This document shows positions 24,650-33,577 of a stretch of 64,000 bases of DNA, piece after piece. The notes beneath the pieces were generated by a model that ran no database searches, was not told the origin of the DNA, and worked only from the letters and a program-made list of their open reading frames with translations. The stretch lies in NCBI GenBank assembly GCA_965279285.1, contig OZ257148.1:1984001-2048000 (forward strand), read 5' to 3'. A program made the translations under genes and the position numbers. The stretch comes from G965279335 sp965279285 (lineage in GTDB: Bacteria; Pseudomonadota; Gammaproteobacteria; DSM-16500). The stretch's first letter is position 1. Each line of letters begins with the position of its first letter.

Positions 24650-25330
24650 TTATGACAAACTCACCAACCGCCCCTCTTGTAGGGTTAAAACTCGCTGCGC
24701 ATGACTAGCAATATTTTTATCATGTGTCACCATAATCACACTGGTCTGACATTTTTTTTGTAAATCAAAAAATAATTCCAATACTTTTTCTGCATTTTTT
24801 GGATCTAAATTACCGGTAGGTTCATCCGCTAAGACGCATAACGGATCTGCCACTAAAGCACGAGCAATCGCTACCCGCTGTCTTTCACCACCTGATAATT
24901 CGCCAATTTTATGGGTTAATCGATCTTTTAATCCAACTAACTCAAGAATATTCTCTGCTTTTGACTGAGCAACTAAAGGAGAAACATGACCAATCAATAA
25001 AGGCATACAAACATTTTCTAATGCCGTAAACTCAGGCAACAAATGATGAAACTGATAAATAAAACCTAAATAACTATTACGTAACTGACATTTTTTATTT
25101 TCTGATAATTGGTCGAGAGAGCTACCCGCTATAGCAACAGAACCACTCGTTGGCTTGTCTAAACCACCTAGCAAATGCAACAAGGTACTTTTACCTGACC
25201 CAGAAGAACCGACAATTGCAACTAATTCCGCTTTTCCAACCGATAAATTGACATCACGCAATATTTCAATTTTTGCTAACCCTTCCTTAAAAGTCTTACT
25301 TAAGTTAGTACACTCTATTACATTATTCAT
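24650..25330 (-). CDS. lolD: Lipoprotein-releasing ABC ATPase LolD
   Basis: 226 residues. ATPase of the LolCDE complex, which extracts outer-membrane lipoproteins from the inner membrane and hands them to LolA. Walker A VGSSGSGKSTLLHLLGGLD, Q loop YQFHHLLPEFTALENV, signature LSGGERQRVAIARAL, Walker B CVLADEPTGNLD and the switch His in MVTHDKN are all present. The start overlaps the end of the permease gene by 8 nt, so they are translationally coupled. Confidence 0.96.
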   Translation of the reverse strand: MNNVIECTNLSKTFKEGLAKIEILRDVNLSVGKAELVAIVGSSGSGKSTLLHLLGGLDKPTSGSVAIAGSSLDQLSENKKCQLRNSYLGFIYQFHHLLPEFTALENVCMPLLIGHVSPLVAQSKAENILELVGLKDRLTHKIGELSGGERQRVAIARALVADPLCVLADEPTGNLDPKNAEKVLELFFDLQKKCQTSVIMVTHDKNIASHAQRVLTLQEGRLVSLS

Positions 25331-26573
25331 ATCTTAATGCCTCCACAGGTTCCATCCGTGATGCTTGCCACGCAGGATATAAGGTAGCAATCAAACTTAA
25401 AAATAATGCTGATAAACTAATTCGCGCTACATCCATCCATTGTAATTCTGACGGTAAATAATCAACAAAATAAACACTGGATGAGAGAAACTGTACGTGA
25501 AACACATGCTCAATGACTTTAACAATCTCGGTAACATTTAAAGCTAAAAGAATACCGCCAACAACGCCTAATATTGTACCGGTAATACCAATCACTGCAC
25601 CTTGAACGATAAAAATGCGCATAATCATTTTAGGTGTTGCACCAAATGTCCTTAAAATAGCAATATCCGCCTCTTTATCATTAACTGCCATCACCAAGGT
25701 ACTCACTAAATTAAATACCGCTACCGCAACAATAAGTAATAAAATAAAAAACATCATGCGCTTCTCTAAACTCACTGCACTAAAAAATGCACCAAATTGA
25801 TCCGTCCAATTAGTAACACGTGCATTAGGCCCTAAATAAGCCGCTAACTCTTCTGATATACGATTTACATCAAATACATCATGGATACCTGTACGAATTG
25901 CTGTAACCGCAGTTCCCATCTCAAATAATTTTTGCGCATCAATCATATTAATAAAAGCTAAATTCATATCAAAACCAAAACCACTTCCAACACGAAACAC
26001 ACCAACAACAGTAAAACGCTTAAACCGCGGAATAACACCAGCAGCAGACACGGACACCATCGGCGTAGCGACTGTGACTTTATCACCAAGACTAACACCC
26101 AAACGGCTCGCTAAATCCTCACCTAAGACGATACCAAATTTTCCTGGCAACAGTGATGACAATGAGCCTTCGACTAATTTACTCGGTAAAATAGAAATAT
26201 TTTTTTCTTCTTGCGGAAAAATACCATTTACCATCACTGGCTGCACATAGCCCGCATGAGTTAACAACACTTGTTGCGTGACAATAGGCGCAACCTGAGT
26301 CACCGCTGGAAATTTTTTTAAAAAATTTACAACTGTTTGCCAATCGGTAACATAACCAACAGAGCTTGTGACTGTCACCGGTGGCACCATACCAAAAACG
26401 CGCTTTTTAATTTCTCGATCAAAACCATTCATGACAGATAAAACCGTAATCAACACTAAAACACCTAAAGCGATACCCAGCATCGACATCAAAGAGATAA
26501 ATGAAATAAAATGATTACGTCGTTTTGCACGCGTATAACGTAAACCAATAAAAACCGACAATGGCTGAAACAT
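25323..26573 (-). CDS. lolC: Lipoprotein-releasing permease LolC/LolE
   Basis: 416 residues with the MacB-like layout: an N-terminal helix (about 20-48), a large periplasmic domain (50-265), and three C-terminal helices (about 270-300, 315-345, 378-400). The N-terminal FIGLRYTRAKRRNHFISFIS and the LGIALGVLVLITVLSVMNGF segment are hallmarks of LolC/LolE. Only one permease gene is present next to lolD. Either a second (LolE) lies elsewhere or this is a single LolF-type permease acting as a homodimer. It ends two bases from the tatD stop region on the same strand. Confidence 0.93.
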   Translation of the reverse strand: MFQPLSVFIGLRYTRAKRRNHFISFISLMSMLGIALGVLVLITVLSVMNGFDREIKKRVFGMVPPVTVTSSVGYVTDWQTVVNFLKKFPAVTQVAPIVTQQVLLTHAGYVQPVMVNGIFPQEEKNISILPSKLVEGSLSSLLPGKFGIVLGEDLASRLGVSLGDKVTVATPMVSVSAAGVIPRFKRFTVVGVFRVGSGFGFDMNLAFINMIDAQKLFEMGTAVTAIRTGIHDVFDVNRISEELAAYLGPNARVTNWTDQFGAFFSAVSLEKRMMFFILLLIVAVAVFNLVSTLVMAVNDKEADIAILRTFGATPKMIMRIFIVQGAVIGITGTILGVVGGILLALNVTEIVKVIEHVFHVQFLSSSVYFVDYLPSELQWMDVARISLSALFLSLIATLYPAWQASRMEPVEALRYE

Positions 26574-26575
26574 AG

Positions 26576-27364
26576 CTACACTCCCGAAGAAAGATTAAAT
26601 AGCTTAAAAAAATTCTGCGTTGTTTGCTGAGCCACTTCTTCTAATGATATTCCGCGCAGCTTAGCAATCGCTTCAGCAACATAACGAACATAAGCAGGTT
26701 CATTTGATTTGCCTCTAAAGGGAACTGGCGCCAAATAAGGCGAATCCGTTTCAATTAGCATTCGATCTAAGGGTATTTTACTTGCTACATCATGCACGGT
26801 TTTTGCACTTGAAAAAGAAACAATGCCTGAAAACGAAATAGCAAAATTCAAGTCCATCGCTGCCTTAGCTGCTGCCCAATCTTCAGTGAAACAATGCATA
26901 ACACCGCCTATTTGCTCCGCATGTTCTTCACGCATGATTTTTAGCGTATCATCTTTTGCTTCACGTGTATGCACAATTAAGGGCTTGTTACACTGAATGG
27001 CTGCACGTATATGCTGTCTAAATCGCTCTCTCTGCCATTCTACATCACCAACACTACGAAAATAATCTAAACCCGTCTCACCAATAGCAATCACATTCGT
27101 ATCATTTGCTAACCTAACTAAATCTTCTGCCATAGGCTCACTGGGCTCATGTATTTCATTTGGATGCAGCCCCACCGAAGCACTTACATTAGGATAAGTT
27201 TGTGCTATCCGCAAAACATCAGGAAATTTTTGCAAGGTAATCGAGACACATAAAAAATGTTTTACATCTAAACTTACTGCATGATCTAATGCTTTAGATA
27301 AATCACCCAAATGATTGGATAAATCAAGCTGATCAAGATGACAATGCGAATCAACTAGAAACAT
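26576..27364 (-). CDS. tatD: TatD family metal-dependent DNase
   Basis: 262 residues from the ATG at 27364 (MFLVDSHCHLD); the longer 294-residue frame would lie inside holB. TIM-barrel metallohydrolase: metal ligands in DSHCHLDQ, Glu in IAIGETGLDYF, His in LIVHTREAKDD and VMHCFTED, Asp in LIETDSPYLAP. TatD enzymes are 3'-5' exonucleases linked to repair of oxidised DNA. It overlaps the holB end by 14 nt. The pilZ gene that often sits between holB and tatD is missing here. Confidence 0.94.
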   Translation of the reverse strand: MFLVDSHCHLDQLDLSNHLGDLSKALDHAVSLDVKHFLCVSITLQKFPDVLRIAQTYPNVSASVGLHPNEIHEPSEPMAEDLVRLANDTNVIAIGETGLDYFRSVGDVEWQRERFRQHIRAAIQCNKPLIVHTREAKDDTLKIMREEHAEQIGGVMHCFTEDWAAAKAAMDLNFAISFSGIVSFSSAKTVHDVASKIPLDRMLIETDSPYLAPVPFRGKSNEPAYVRYVAEAIAKLRGISLEEVAQQTTQNFFKLFNLSSGV

Positions 27365-28343
27365 GCTGCACCCATTTAATAAATAATTCTTCCAATACCA
27401 ATAATCGATTAAGATTGATTGCGCCAAACAGATTAACACTGACTTTTTGCATATATTCACTATATGCTAATATTGCTTTTAACGACATTTTTTGTAAAAA
27501 AGGCGCATAATTACCCCTAAAATCATTATTAATTAAATCAACCGCATCATTCATTAACTTTAATTTTAATAAATCATGTAACCAATTTTGTAATAAAAAA
27601 TAAATAACTTGAAAATCAACTTCCTGCCAACTCGCAGCAAATTGCAATGGATCTTTTTTCGCAAAACTCAAACCACATAAACCTTGATAAAAATCGTTGC
27701 GTTGTGCCAAAAAATTGTTTTCAAAAAATCCCAATGCTTTTAATGGCGCACCCTGCGCTAAATTTAAAAGTAACTCAGCATTCTCTATGCCAGGCTTTTG
27801 GTTCATCCATGCTAAGGCCACTGACTTTTCTGGCTTAGCAAACACTATTTTTTGACAACGACTTGTTATTGTTGGCAACAAGCGCTGTGATTGATGACTA
27901 ATCAAGATAAATAAACAATGTGCTGTAGGTTCTTCCAATGATTTAAGCAAACTATTCGCCGCATTAATATTCATCGCATTAGCTGGATTAATAATAATAA
28001 CGCGATAACCACCTTGCAGTGCCGTCGTATTGACAAACTCAATCACTGCGCGGATTTGATCCACTTTAATGGCCTGCCCTGGCTCCTCTGGTTCAATTAA
28101 AAATAAATCGGAATGCGACTCCGCTTGAACCAAATGGCAAGCATGGCACTGTCCACAAGCACCATTGACTTTGTCAACACGAGCACACAATAAACCGCGA
28201 GCCACCTGCTCAGCAAATTGTTTTTTACCCACACCCTCTATCCCAGAAAATAGCAAAGCATGTGGTAAACGCTTATTTTGGTGTAGTTGCCAAATACGTT
28301 GCCACTCTGTTTGTTGCCATGGAAATATTATGTCTGAATTCAC
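27351..28343 (-). CDS. holB: DNA polymerase III delta' subunit
   Basis: 330 residues. Clamp-loader subunit of the replicative polymerase. Visible are HALLFSGIEGVGKKQFAEQ (P-loop region, degenerate as usual for delta'), the four-cysteine zinc module (CARVDKVNGACGQCHACH), VIIINPANAMNINAANSLLK, and SRC in PTITSRCQK. It is coupled to tmk by a 4-nt overlap and to tatD by 14 nt. Confidence 0.94.
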   Translation of the reverse strand: MNSDIIFPWQQTEWQRIWQLHQNKRLPHALLFSGIEGVGKKQFAEQVARGLLCARVDKVNGACGQCHACHLVQAESHSDLFLIEPEEPGQAIKVDQIRAVIEFVNTTALQGGYRVIIINPANAMNINAANSLLKSLEEPTAHCLFILISHQSQRLLPTITSRCQKIVFAKPEKSVALAWMNQKPGIENAELLLNLAQGAPLKALGFFENNFLAQRNDFYQGLCGLSFAKKDPLQFAASWQEVDFQVIYFLLQNWLHDLLKLKLMNDAVDLINNDFRGNYAPFLQKMSLKAILAYSEYMQKVSVNLFGAINLNRLLVLEELFIKWVQHVSS

Positions 28344-28963
28344 GTTATCAACTTATCTAAAATATGGACTAATTCAATCTGTACCAACTCAAGTGATTGT
28401 GTTGCATCTATCACTCGAAAACGAGATGGCTCTTTTTCTGCACGTAACAAATAACCATGGCGCACTCGTTCAAAAAAATCAATTTTTTCTTCTTCAATTC
28501 TATCCTGTGGTCCGCGATTTTTTGCTCGCTCCAAACCAATCTTAGGTGGTGCATCTAATAAAATAGTGATTTGTGGTTTTATATCACCAACAATCCAATT
28601 TTCTAGCATTTCAATGCGTGCAATCGGTAGTTGCCGTCCACCGCCTTGGTAAGCATAGCTGGCATCAACAAAGCGATCACTTATGACCCACTGTCCTTGC
28701 GCTAAGGCCGGCTTGATAACTTGCTGAATATGCTGAGCACGTGATGCAAACATGAGTAGTGCTTCTGTTTCAGGAGCCATTATTTCTTCATGGTCTGCTG
28801 CTAATAAAACATGACGAATTTTTTCAGCAATGGGTGTGCCACCAGGTTCACGGGTTAAAATAAAATCTTGTTTGGCATGGAGTAAATAATTTTGGATAAA
28901 TTTTACGGCGGTTGTTTTACCGACGCCTTCGATGCCTTCTATGGAAAGAAAAATACTTTTCAT
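28340..28963 (-). CDS. tmk: Thymidylate kinase
   Basis: 207 residues, standard length. Phosphorylates dTMP to dTDP with ATP. The P-loop is IEGIEGVGKTTAVKFI, the DR motif region is TREPGGTPIAEKIR, the nucleoside-binding segment is DRFVDASYAYQGGGR, and the lid is ERAKNRGPQDRIEEE. Part of the mltG-tmk-holB-tatD unit. A REP copy (28986) separates it from mltG. Confidence 0.96.
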   Translation of the reverse strand: MKSIFLSIEGIEGVGKTTAVKFIQNYLLHAKQDFILTREPGGTPIAEKIRHVLLAADHEEIMAPETEALLMFASRAQHIQQVIKPALAQGQWVISDRFVDASYAYQGGGRQLPIARIEMLENWIVGDIKPQITILLDAPPKIGLERAKNRGPQDRIEEEKIDFFERVRHGYLLRAEKEPSRFRVIDATQSLELVQIELVHILDKLIT

Positions 28964-28985
28964 GGTTTTCCTTGTAGTTAGGAAC

Positions 28986-29015
28986 GGTGGGCACGCTGCG
29001 CTTTGCCCACCCTAC
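28986..29015 (+). repeat. Single REP palindrome (CTAC-ending orientation)
   Basis: Solo REP inside the operon, in the 56-bp gap between mltG and tmk. It lies in the transcript of both genes, so it may affect mRNA processing or stability. Confidence 0.9.
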
Positions 29016-29019
29016 GTTT

Positions 29020-30096
29020 TTATTTTAAAAAAAATTTTGAAATCATCGGTAATAAATAACGCTTGCTAATCATTTCGGCATTAAAAAATTCAGTTTGATT
29101 TTTTTTACTTGCCACCACTGCCGCATGATGTGCAAGCAAGGTTTTTGAAAATTGATGATGACCACTACCATCTGCTACATAGTAGATATAATCATTTTGC
29201 TCAGGATGCGCCACAGCTTCGAGTGATTTAATGCCCGGCATTGCAATCGGCGTAGGTGGCAAGCCTTTATGAACATACGTATTATACGGCGTATTCTCTA
29301 ATAAATCTTTTTTATAAATCTTCCCTTGATAACGCACTCCCAAGCCATAAATAACGGTTGGATCAATTTGTAATAACATATTTTGCCGCAAACGATTAAT
29401 AATAACCCCGGCAATAATAGGCCGTTCACTATCAAAGTGCGCTTCTTTTTCTACTAACGAAGCTGCAATTAACACTTCATAAGATTCTTTATAAGGTAAA
29501 CCCGGGGCTCGACCTTCCCAAACCACATTTAATTTATCTTGCATGGTCTTAAATGCGCGTTTTAATAATTTAAGATCGGAAGAATGATTTACAAAATAAT
29601 AGGTATCAGGAAAAAAAACACCTTCTACATTTAAATCTGCTCTACCCAATTGTTGCATGATCTCTCTATCACTTAATTGCTGAACATGATGTAATAAATA
29701 TGGATCATGCTGCAAAGCATCACGAATTTGTTGAAAAGTCCAACCAGGAATAATAGTAAATAAGTGAAATGCTACACCACTTCCCGTTCGTAATTGCTCA
29801 AGAATATTGGCTGCTGTTGCACCGGGTGGAAATAGATATTCACCTGCTTTAAAATTCTGCGCATCACCACGCAGATAAGCAATCAAACGAAAACACCAAG
29901 AAAACTGGATAATATTGCGTTTTTTCAAATCAGAAATGACAGATTGAAAACTAGCACCATCACGAACAATAAATCGCACACCTTGTGACTCTGTCACAAC
30001 AGGTAGCCATAAAAAAGCCATCCACATTCCAATTGCCAAGGCCAGCAATAAAGCAAGAGCCTTCACAACAACAGAACGTTTAATCACGAGATCCAT
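29020..30096 (-). CDS. mltG: Endolytic murein transglycosylase MltG
   Basis: 358 residues with an N-terminal membrane helix (about 10-32) and the YceG periplasmic catalytic domain. The catalytic Glu lies in the conserved VLIAASLVEKEAHFDSERP. Further family segments are INRLRQNMLLQIDPTVIYG, NTPYNTYVHKGLPPTPIAMP and YIYYVADGSGHHQFS. MltG cuts nascent peptidoglycan strands and sets glycan length. It directly follows fabF; the pabC gene commonly found between them is absent. Confidence 0.95.
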   Translation of the reverse strand: MDLVIKRSVVVKALALLLALAIGMWMAFLWLPVVTESQGVRFIVRDGASFQSVISDLKKRNIIQFSWCFRLIAYLRGDAQNFKAGEYLFPPGATAANILEQLRTGSGVAFHLFTIIPGWTFQQIRDALQHDPYLLHHVQQLSDREIMQQLGRADLNVEGVFFPDTYYFVNHSSDLKLLKRAFKTMQDKLNVVWEGRAPGLPYKESYEVLIAASLVEKEAHFDSERPIIAGVIINRLRQNMLLQIDPTVIYGLGVRYQGKIYKKDLLENTPYNTYVHKGLPPTPIAMPGIKSLEAVAHPEQNDYIYYVADGSGHHQFSKTLLAHHAAVVASKKNQTEFFNAEMISKRYLLPMISKFFLK

Positions 30097-30114
30097 CTCG
30101 CGCGATATAATCGA

Positions 30115-31356
30115 TTACTTAAACTCTCGAAATATAAGTGTTCCATTCGTCCCACCAAATCCAAATGAATTTGACATCGTCACTTTTACTAGCCCTGTTT
30201 GCGCGGTGTGTGGTACTAAATTTAAATCACAACCCTCACCTGGGTTATCCAAGTTGATCGTTGGTGGCATCACTTGATCTCGTAATGCTAATATACAAAA
30301 AATAGCTTCAACTGCACCAGCAGCGCCTAGCAAATGCCCTATCATTGACTTGGTTGAACTCACCGCCAACTGATAAGCATGGTCTTTAAATGTCCGTTTA
30401 ATGGCAAGAATTTCTAGCTCGTCACCTGCGGGAGTCGATGTACCATGCGCATTAATATAATTCACTTCTTCAGGATTCATTTTTGCATCTGCTAAAGCAG
30501 ATTCCATCGCCAAGGCAGCGCCTAAACCTTCTGGATGCGGAGATGTCATATGGGAAGCATCCGCACTCATGCCAAAACCAGTTAATTCGGCATAAATTTT
30601 TGCACCGCGCTTTTTAGCATGCTCATAACTTTCTAGAATGACCATACCTGCGCCATCACCCAGTACAAAACCATCACGATCTCTATCCCAAGGGCGGCTG
30701 GCTTTTTCCGGCGCATCATTACGAGTAGACAATGCTCGCATCGCGGCAAAGCCACCAATTCCTAACTTAGTTGATGCCATTTCTGAGCTGCCTGCAACCA
30801 TAACATCTGCATCGCCATACGCAATAGTCCGCGCAGCTAAACCAATGTTATGTGTTCCTGTCGTACAAGCCGAGACCACAGCAATATTAGGGCCACGCAT
30901 GCCATACATAATGGAAACATTGCCCGCAATCATATTGATCAAAGCACCAGGGATAAAAAAGGGTGAAATTCTTCTTGGGCCTGAGTTGAGCAAAACTTCA
31001 TGTGATTTTTCAATGAATGGTAAACCACCAATCCCCGACCCAATAGCAAGACCGACCCGGTGAGCATTGGCTTCATTAACTTGAATACCAGAATCTTCTA
31101 TCGCTTGAACAGCAGCAGCGACCCCGTATTGCACAAAAAAATCGCGCTTTCGTGCATCTTTTTCTGTCATGTAAGCGAGAGGATCAAAGTCTTTGATCCG
31201 ACTACAAATCTGACAGTTAAGCCCAGATGCATCAAAATGATCAATTAAACCAACGCTACTTTTTCCTGCTAGGATAGCCTTCCAAGTGTCTTGTACAGTA
31301 AGACCTAATGGGGTAAGCATACCAAGCCCCGTCACAACCACACGCTGCTTATTCAA
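30115..31356 (-). CDS. fabF: 3-oxoacyl-ACP synthase II
   Basis: 413 residues. Condensing enzyme that elongates acyl-ACP with malonyl-ACP. The Cys-His-His triad is visible: the Cys in VVSACTTGTHNIG, a His in INAHGTSTPAGD and a His in KSMIGHLLGAAGAVEA. The C-terminal SNSFGFGGTNGTLIF loop is also typical. It lies just downstream of acpP in the fab cluster. Confidence 0.97.
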   Translation of the reverse strand: MNKQRVVVTGLGMLTPLGLTVQDTWKAILAGKSSVGLIDHFDASGLNCQICSRIKDFDPLAYMTEKDARKRDFFVQYGVAAAVQAIEDSGIQVNEANAHRVGLAIGSGIGGLPFIEKSHEVLLNSGPRRISPFFIPGALINMIAGNVSIMYGMRGPNIAVVSACTTGTHNIGLAARTIAYGDADVMVAGSSEMASTKLGIGGFAAMRALSTRNDAPEKASRPWDRDRDGFVLGDGAGMVILESYEHAKKRGAKIYAELTGFGMSADASHMTSPHPEGLGAALAMESALADAKMNPEEVNYINAHGTSTPAGDELEILAIKRTFKDHAYQLAVSSTKSMIGHLLGAAGAVEAIFCILALRDQVMPPTINLDNPGEGCDLNLVPHTAQTGLVKVTMSNSFGFGGTNGTLIFREFK

Positions 31357-31400
31357 GTTGGCTCCTTAAATCAAGAAGTTAAGCGACAAAAATGCTCTCA

Positions 31401-31652
31401 TTAACTTTTACTTTGTTCCCCAACATGGGCAGTAATATAATCAATTGCTTGCTGAATAGTTGTAATTTTTTCAGCATCTTCGTCAGGAATCTCAGTTTCA
31501 AATTCTTCTTCCAACGCCATCACTAATTCCACTGTATCCAAAGAATCAGCGCCTAAATCATCCACAAAAGATGAGTCATTAGCAATTTCATCATCCTTCA
31601 CACCTAATTGCTCAACTACAATCTTCCTAACTCGAGCTGTAATATTACTCAT
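31401..31652 (-). CDS. acpP: Acyl carrier protein
   Basis: 83 residues from the ATG at 31652 (MSNITARVRKIV); the frame continues upstream into a repeat element and is not coding there. The 4'-phosphopantetheine attachment Ser is in the DSL motif of DDLGADSLDTVELVMALEEE. Highly acidic four-helix protein carrying acyl chains for FabD/G/F/H, PlsX and lipid A enzymes. A 152-bp hairpin element separates it from fabG. Confidence 0.97.
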   Translation of the reverse strand: MSNITARVRKIVVEQLGVKDDEIANDSSFVDDLGADSLDTVELVMALEEEFETEIPDEDAEKITTIQQAIDYITAHVGEQSKS

Positions 31653-31693
31653 ACCTAGTTTACCCCTTGTAAATAAATCAGTTTCTATAAAAA

Positions 31694-31845
31694 GTAACTG
31701 TCCAATGACGAGAAAGCCTGCGAGAGTGGTAGTTAAAATACCGCTCTGAGCTAAACATCCCTGTTTTGGGCTTGCCATCCATGGCAAGCAAGTCGCTTTA
31801 TTTTAACTACCACTCTCGCAGGCTTTCTCGTCATTGAACAGTTTC
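31694..31845. repeat. 152-bp hairpin element, copy 1 (acpP-fabG gap)
   Basis: Arms 31694-31739 and 31800-31845 (46 nt each) are complementary except for 2 positions near the outer ends; 38 bp (31703-31740 with 31799-31836) pair perfectly. The 60-nt core (31740-31799) contains AAACATCCCTGTTTT and the small hairpin CTTGCCATCCATGGCAAG. The outer end resembles GTAACTGTTCA. AGTTTCTATAAAAA occurs on both sides (31680 and 31840), possibly a target duplication, though the right copy overlaps the arm end. It sits inside the fab operon, so it is probably transcribed. Confidence 0.9.
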
Positions 31846-31900
31846 TATAAAAAAGCATCAGGCTAGTTTATTTAAAAACTTGCAAGTTGCAAGCCGTATT

Positions 31901-32644
31901 TTAATCCATGTACATTCCACCATTCACATGTAGCGTTTGCCCAGTAATATAGCTGGCTAAATCAGATGCAAGGAACACAACGGCATTAGCTATATCTTCT
32001 GGATGACCTAAACGCTGCATAGGAATACGTTCTAACAAAGACTTACGTTGATCTTCTGACAAAACTTTAGTCATGTCGGTATCAATAAACCCAGGGGATA
32101 CTGTATTAACAGTGATCTCACGTGAACCAATCTCTTGCGCCAACGATTTAGTAAACCCGATTATACCGGCTTTTGCAGCTGAATAATTAACTTGGCCGGG
32201 GTTTCCTGTTGTTCCAACAACCGATCCAATATTAATAATTCTCCCCCAGCGCGCTTTAAGCATGTCACGAACACATGCTTTAGTAACACGATAAATAGAA
32301 TTTAAATTGGTTTCAATCACATTCTCCCACTCATCCTCTTTCATTCGAAGAAACAAATTATCCTGAGTAATTGCCGCATTATTCACTAAAATAGTTGGCA
32401 TGGTAAATTGAGTTTTGATTGTTGTTATTAACGCTTCAATCGAATCTTTATCTCTGACATTTAAAACCAACCCAGCTCCGTTAATACCCGCTGCTTTTAA
32501 TGTCTGAGTAATTTGCGCAGCACCTGCATCTGAGGTAGCCGTGCCAATAACAATAGCGCCTTGCTGGCCCAATCCAAGAGCAATAGCCTGGCCTATGCCA
32601 CGGCTAGCGCCTGTCACCAGTGCAACTTTATCTTTATGTAGCAT
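31901..32644 (-). CDS. fabG: 3-oxoacyl-ACP reductase
   Basis: 247 residues. NADPH-dependent short-chain reductase for the first reduction in fatty acid elongation. The cofactor motif is VTGASRGIGQAIA, with ILVNNAAITQDNLFLRMKEDEW, the catalytic Ser in IINIGSVVGTTGN and the Tyr-Lys pair in VNYSAAKAGIIGF. It overlaps fabD by 11 nt. Confidence 0.97.
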   Translation of the reverse strand: MLHKDKVALVTGASRGIGQAIALGLGQQGAIVIGTATSDAGAAQITQTLKAAGINGAGLVLNVRDKDSIEALITTIKTQFTMPTILVNNAAITQDNLFLRMKEDEWENVIETNLNSIYRVTKACVRDMLKARWGRIINIGSVVGTTGNPGQVNYSAAKAGIIGFTKSLAQEIGSREITVNTVSPGFIDTDMTKVLSEDQRKSLLERIPMQRLGHPEDIANAVVFLASDLASYITGQTLHVNGGMYMD

Positions 32645-33575
32645 GTTTAGAGGTCCTTAAATTAACGATTTCATTCGTTGTCAGTAGCTCTGCTTGGGGA
32701 AAAATACGTTTATTGAGTCCACTTAACACTTTACCTGGACCACATTCAACAATACGCTGTATTCCCATTGCTTCAAATTTTTTAATGGTTTCCACCCAAC
32801 GTACTGGCATAAAAAGTTGTCGGACTAAACCCTCACGGATTTCATCTGGATGACGATAAATAACTACATCGACATTATTTAAAACAGGATAAAGAGGCGC
32901 TTGAATCGTTATTGTTTGCAAAAATTCAGCTAAACGATCAGCTGCTGGCTTCATCAATGCACAATGGGAAGGAACGCTCACGGGTAGTAGTTTCGCCAAG
33001 CGAGCCCCCGCTGTTTTTGCTAATTCTACAACGCGCTCAACAGCTGCTTTATGTCCACCGACAACAACTTGACCTGGGCAATTATAATTAACCGGCGTTA
33101 ATACCTCTCCCGGATGAATAGCTTCGCCACACAAAGCTTGCACTGCTTCATCATCTAAACCCACAATAGCTGCAAGAGCGCCCACCCCCATTGGAGTAGC
33201 TTCTTGCATATATTGCGCACGTGCCGCGACTAATTTTACTGCATCAGGAAAAGTAATCGCTTCTGCGCACACGAGTGCTGTGTATTCACCTAAACTATGA
33301 CCTGCCAAAATTGCTGGACGAATATTGTTTTCTGTTTGAATAATTTGCCAAATGGCATAAGCTGCAACAAGTACCGCAGGTTGCGTGTAAATAGTTTTAT
33401 CCAACTCTTCTGCTGACCCTTGTTGAACTAATTTCCATAAATCATAACCTAGTATCGCAGAAGCTAATGAAAATAATTTTTCGACTTCTGGATACTCTCG
33501 CGCAATATCTGCCAACATACCGACGGATTGCGAACCTTGTCCTGGAAATACAAAACCTAATGTATTCTCTACCAT
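32634..33575 (-). CDS. fabD: Malonyl-CoA:ACP transacylase
   Basis: 313 residues from the ATG at 33575 (MVENTLGFVFPGQG); an ATG four codons earlier overlaps the fabH stop and is possible. It loads malonyl groups onto ACP. The nucleophile Ser is in LAGHSLGEYTALVCA, Arg in ARAQYMQEA, and His in VSVPSHCALMKPA. It lies between fabH and fabG and overlaps fabG. Confidence 0.96.
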   Translation of the reverse strand: MVENTLGFVFPGQGSQSVGMLADIAREYPEVEKLFSLASAILGYDLWKLVQQGSAEELDKTIYTQPAVLVAAYAIWQIIQTENNIRPAILAGHSLGEYTALVCAEAITFPDAVKLVAARAQYMQEATPMGVGALAAIVGLDDEAVQALCGEAIHPGEVLTPVNYNCPGQVVVGGHKAAVERVVELAKTAGARLAKLLPVSVPSHCALMKPAADRLAEFLQTITIQAPLYPVLNNVDVVIYRHPDEIREGLVRQLFMPVRWVETIKKFEAMGIQRIVECGPGKVLSGLNKRIFPQAELLTTNEIVNLRTSKHAT

Positions 33576-33577
33576 TA

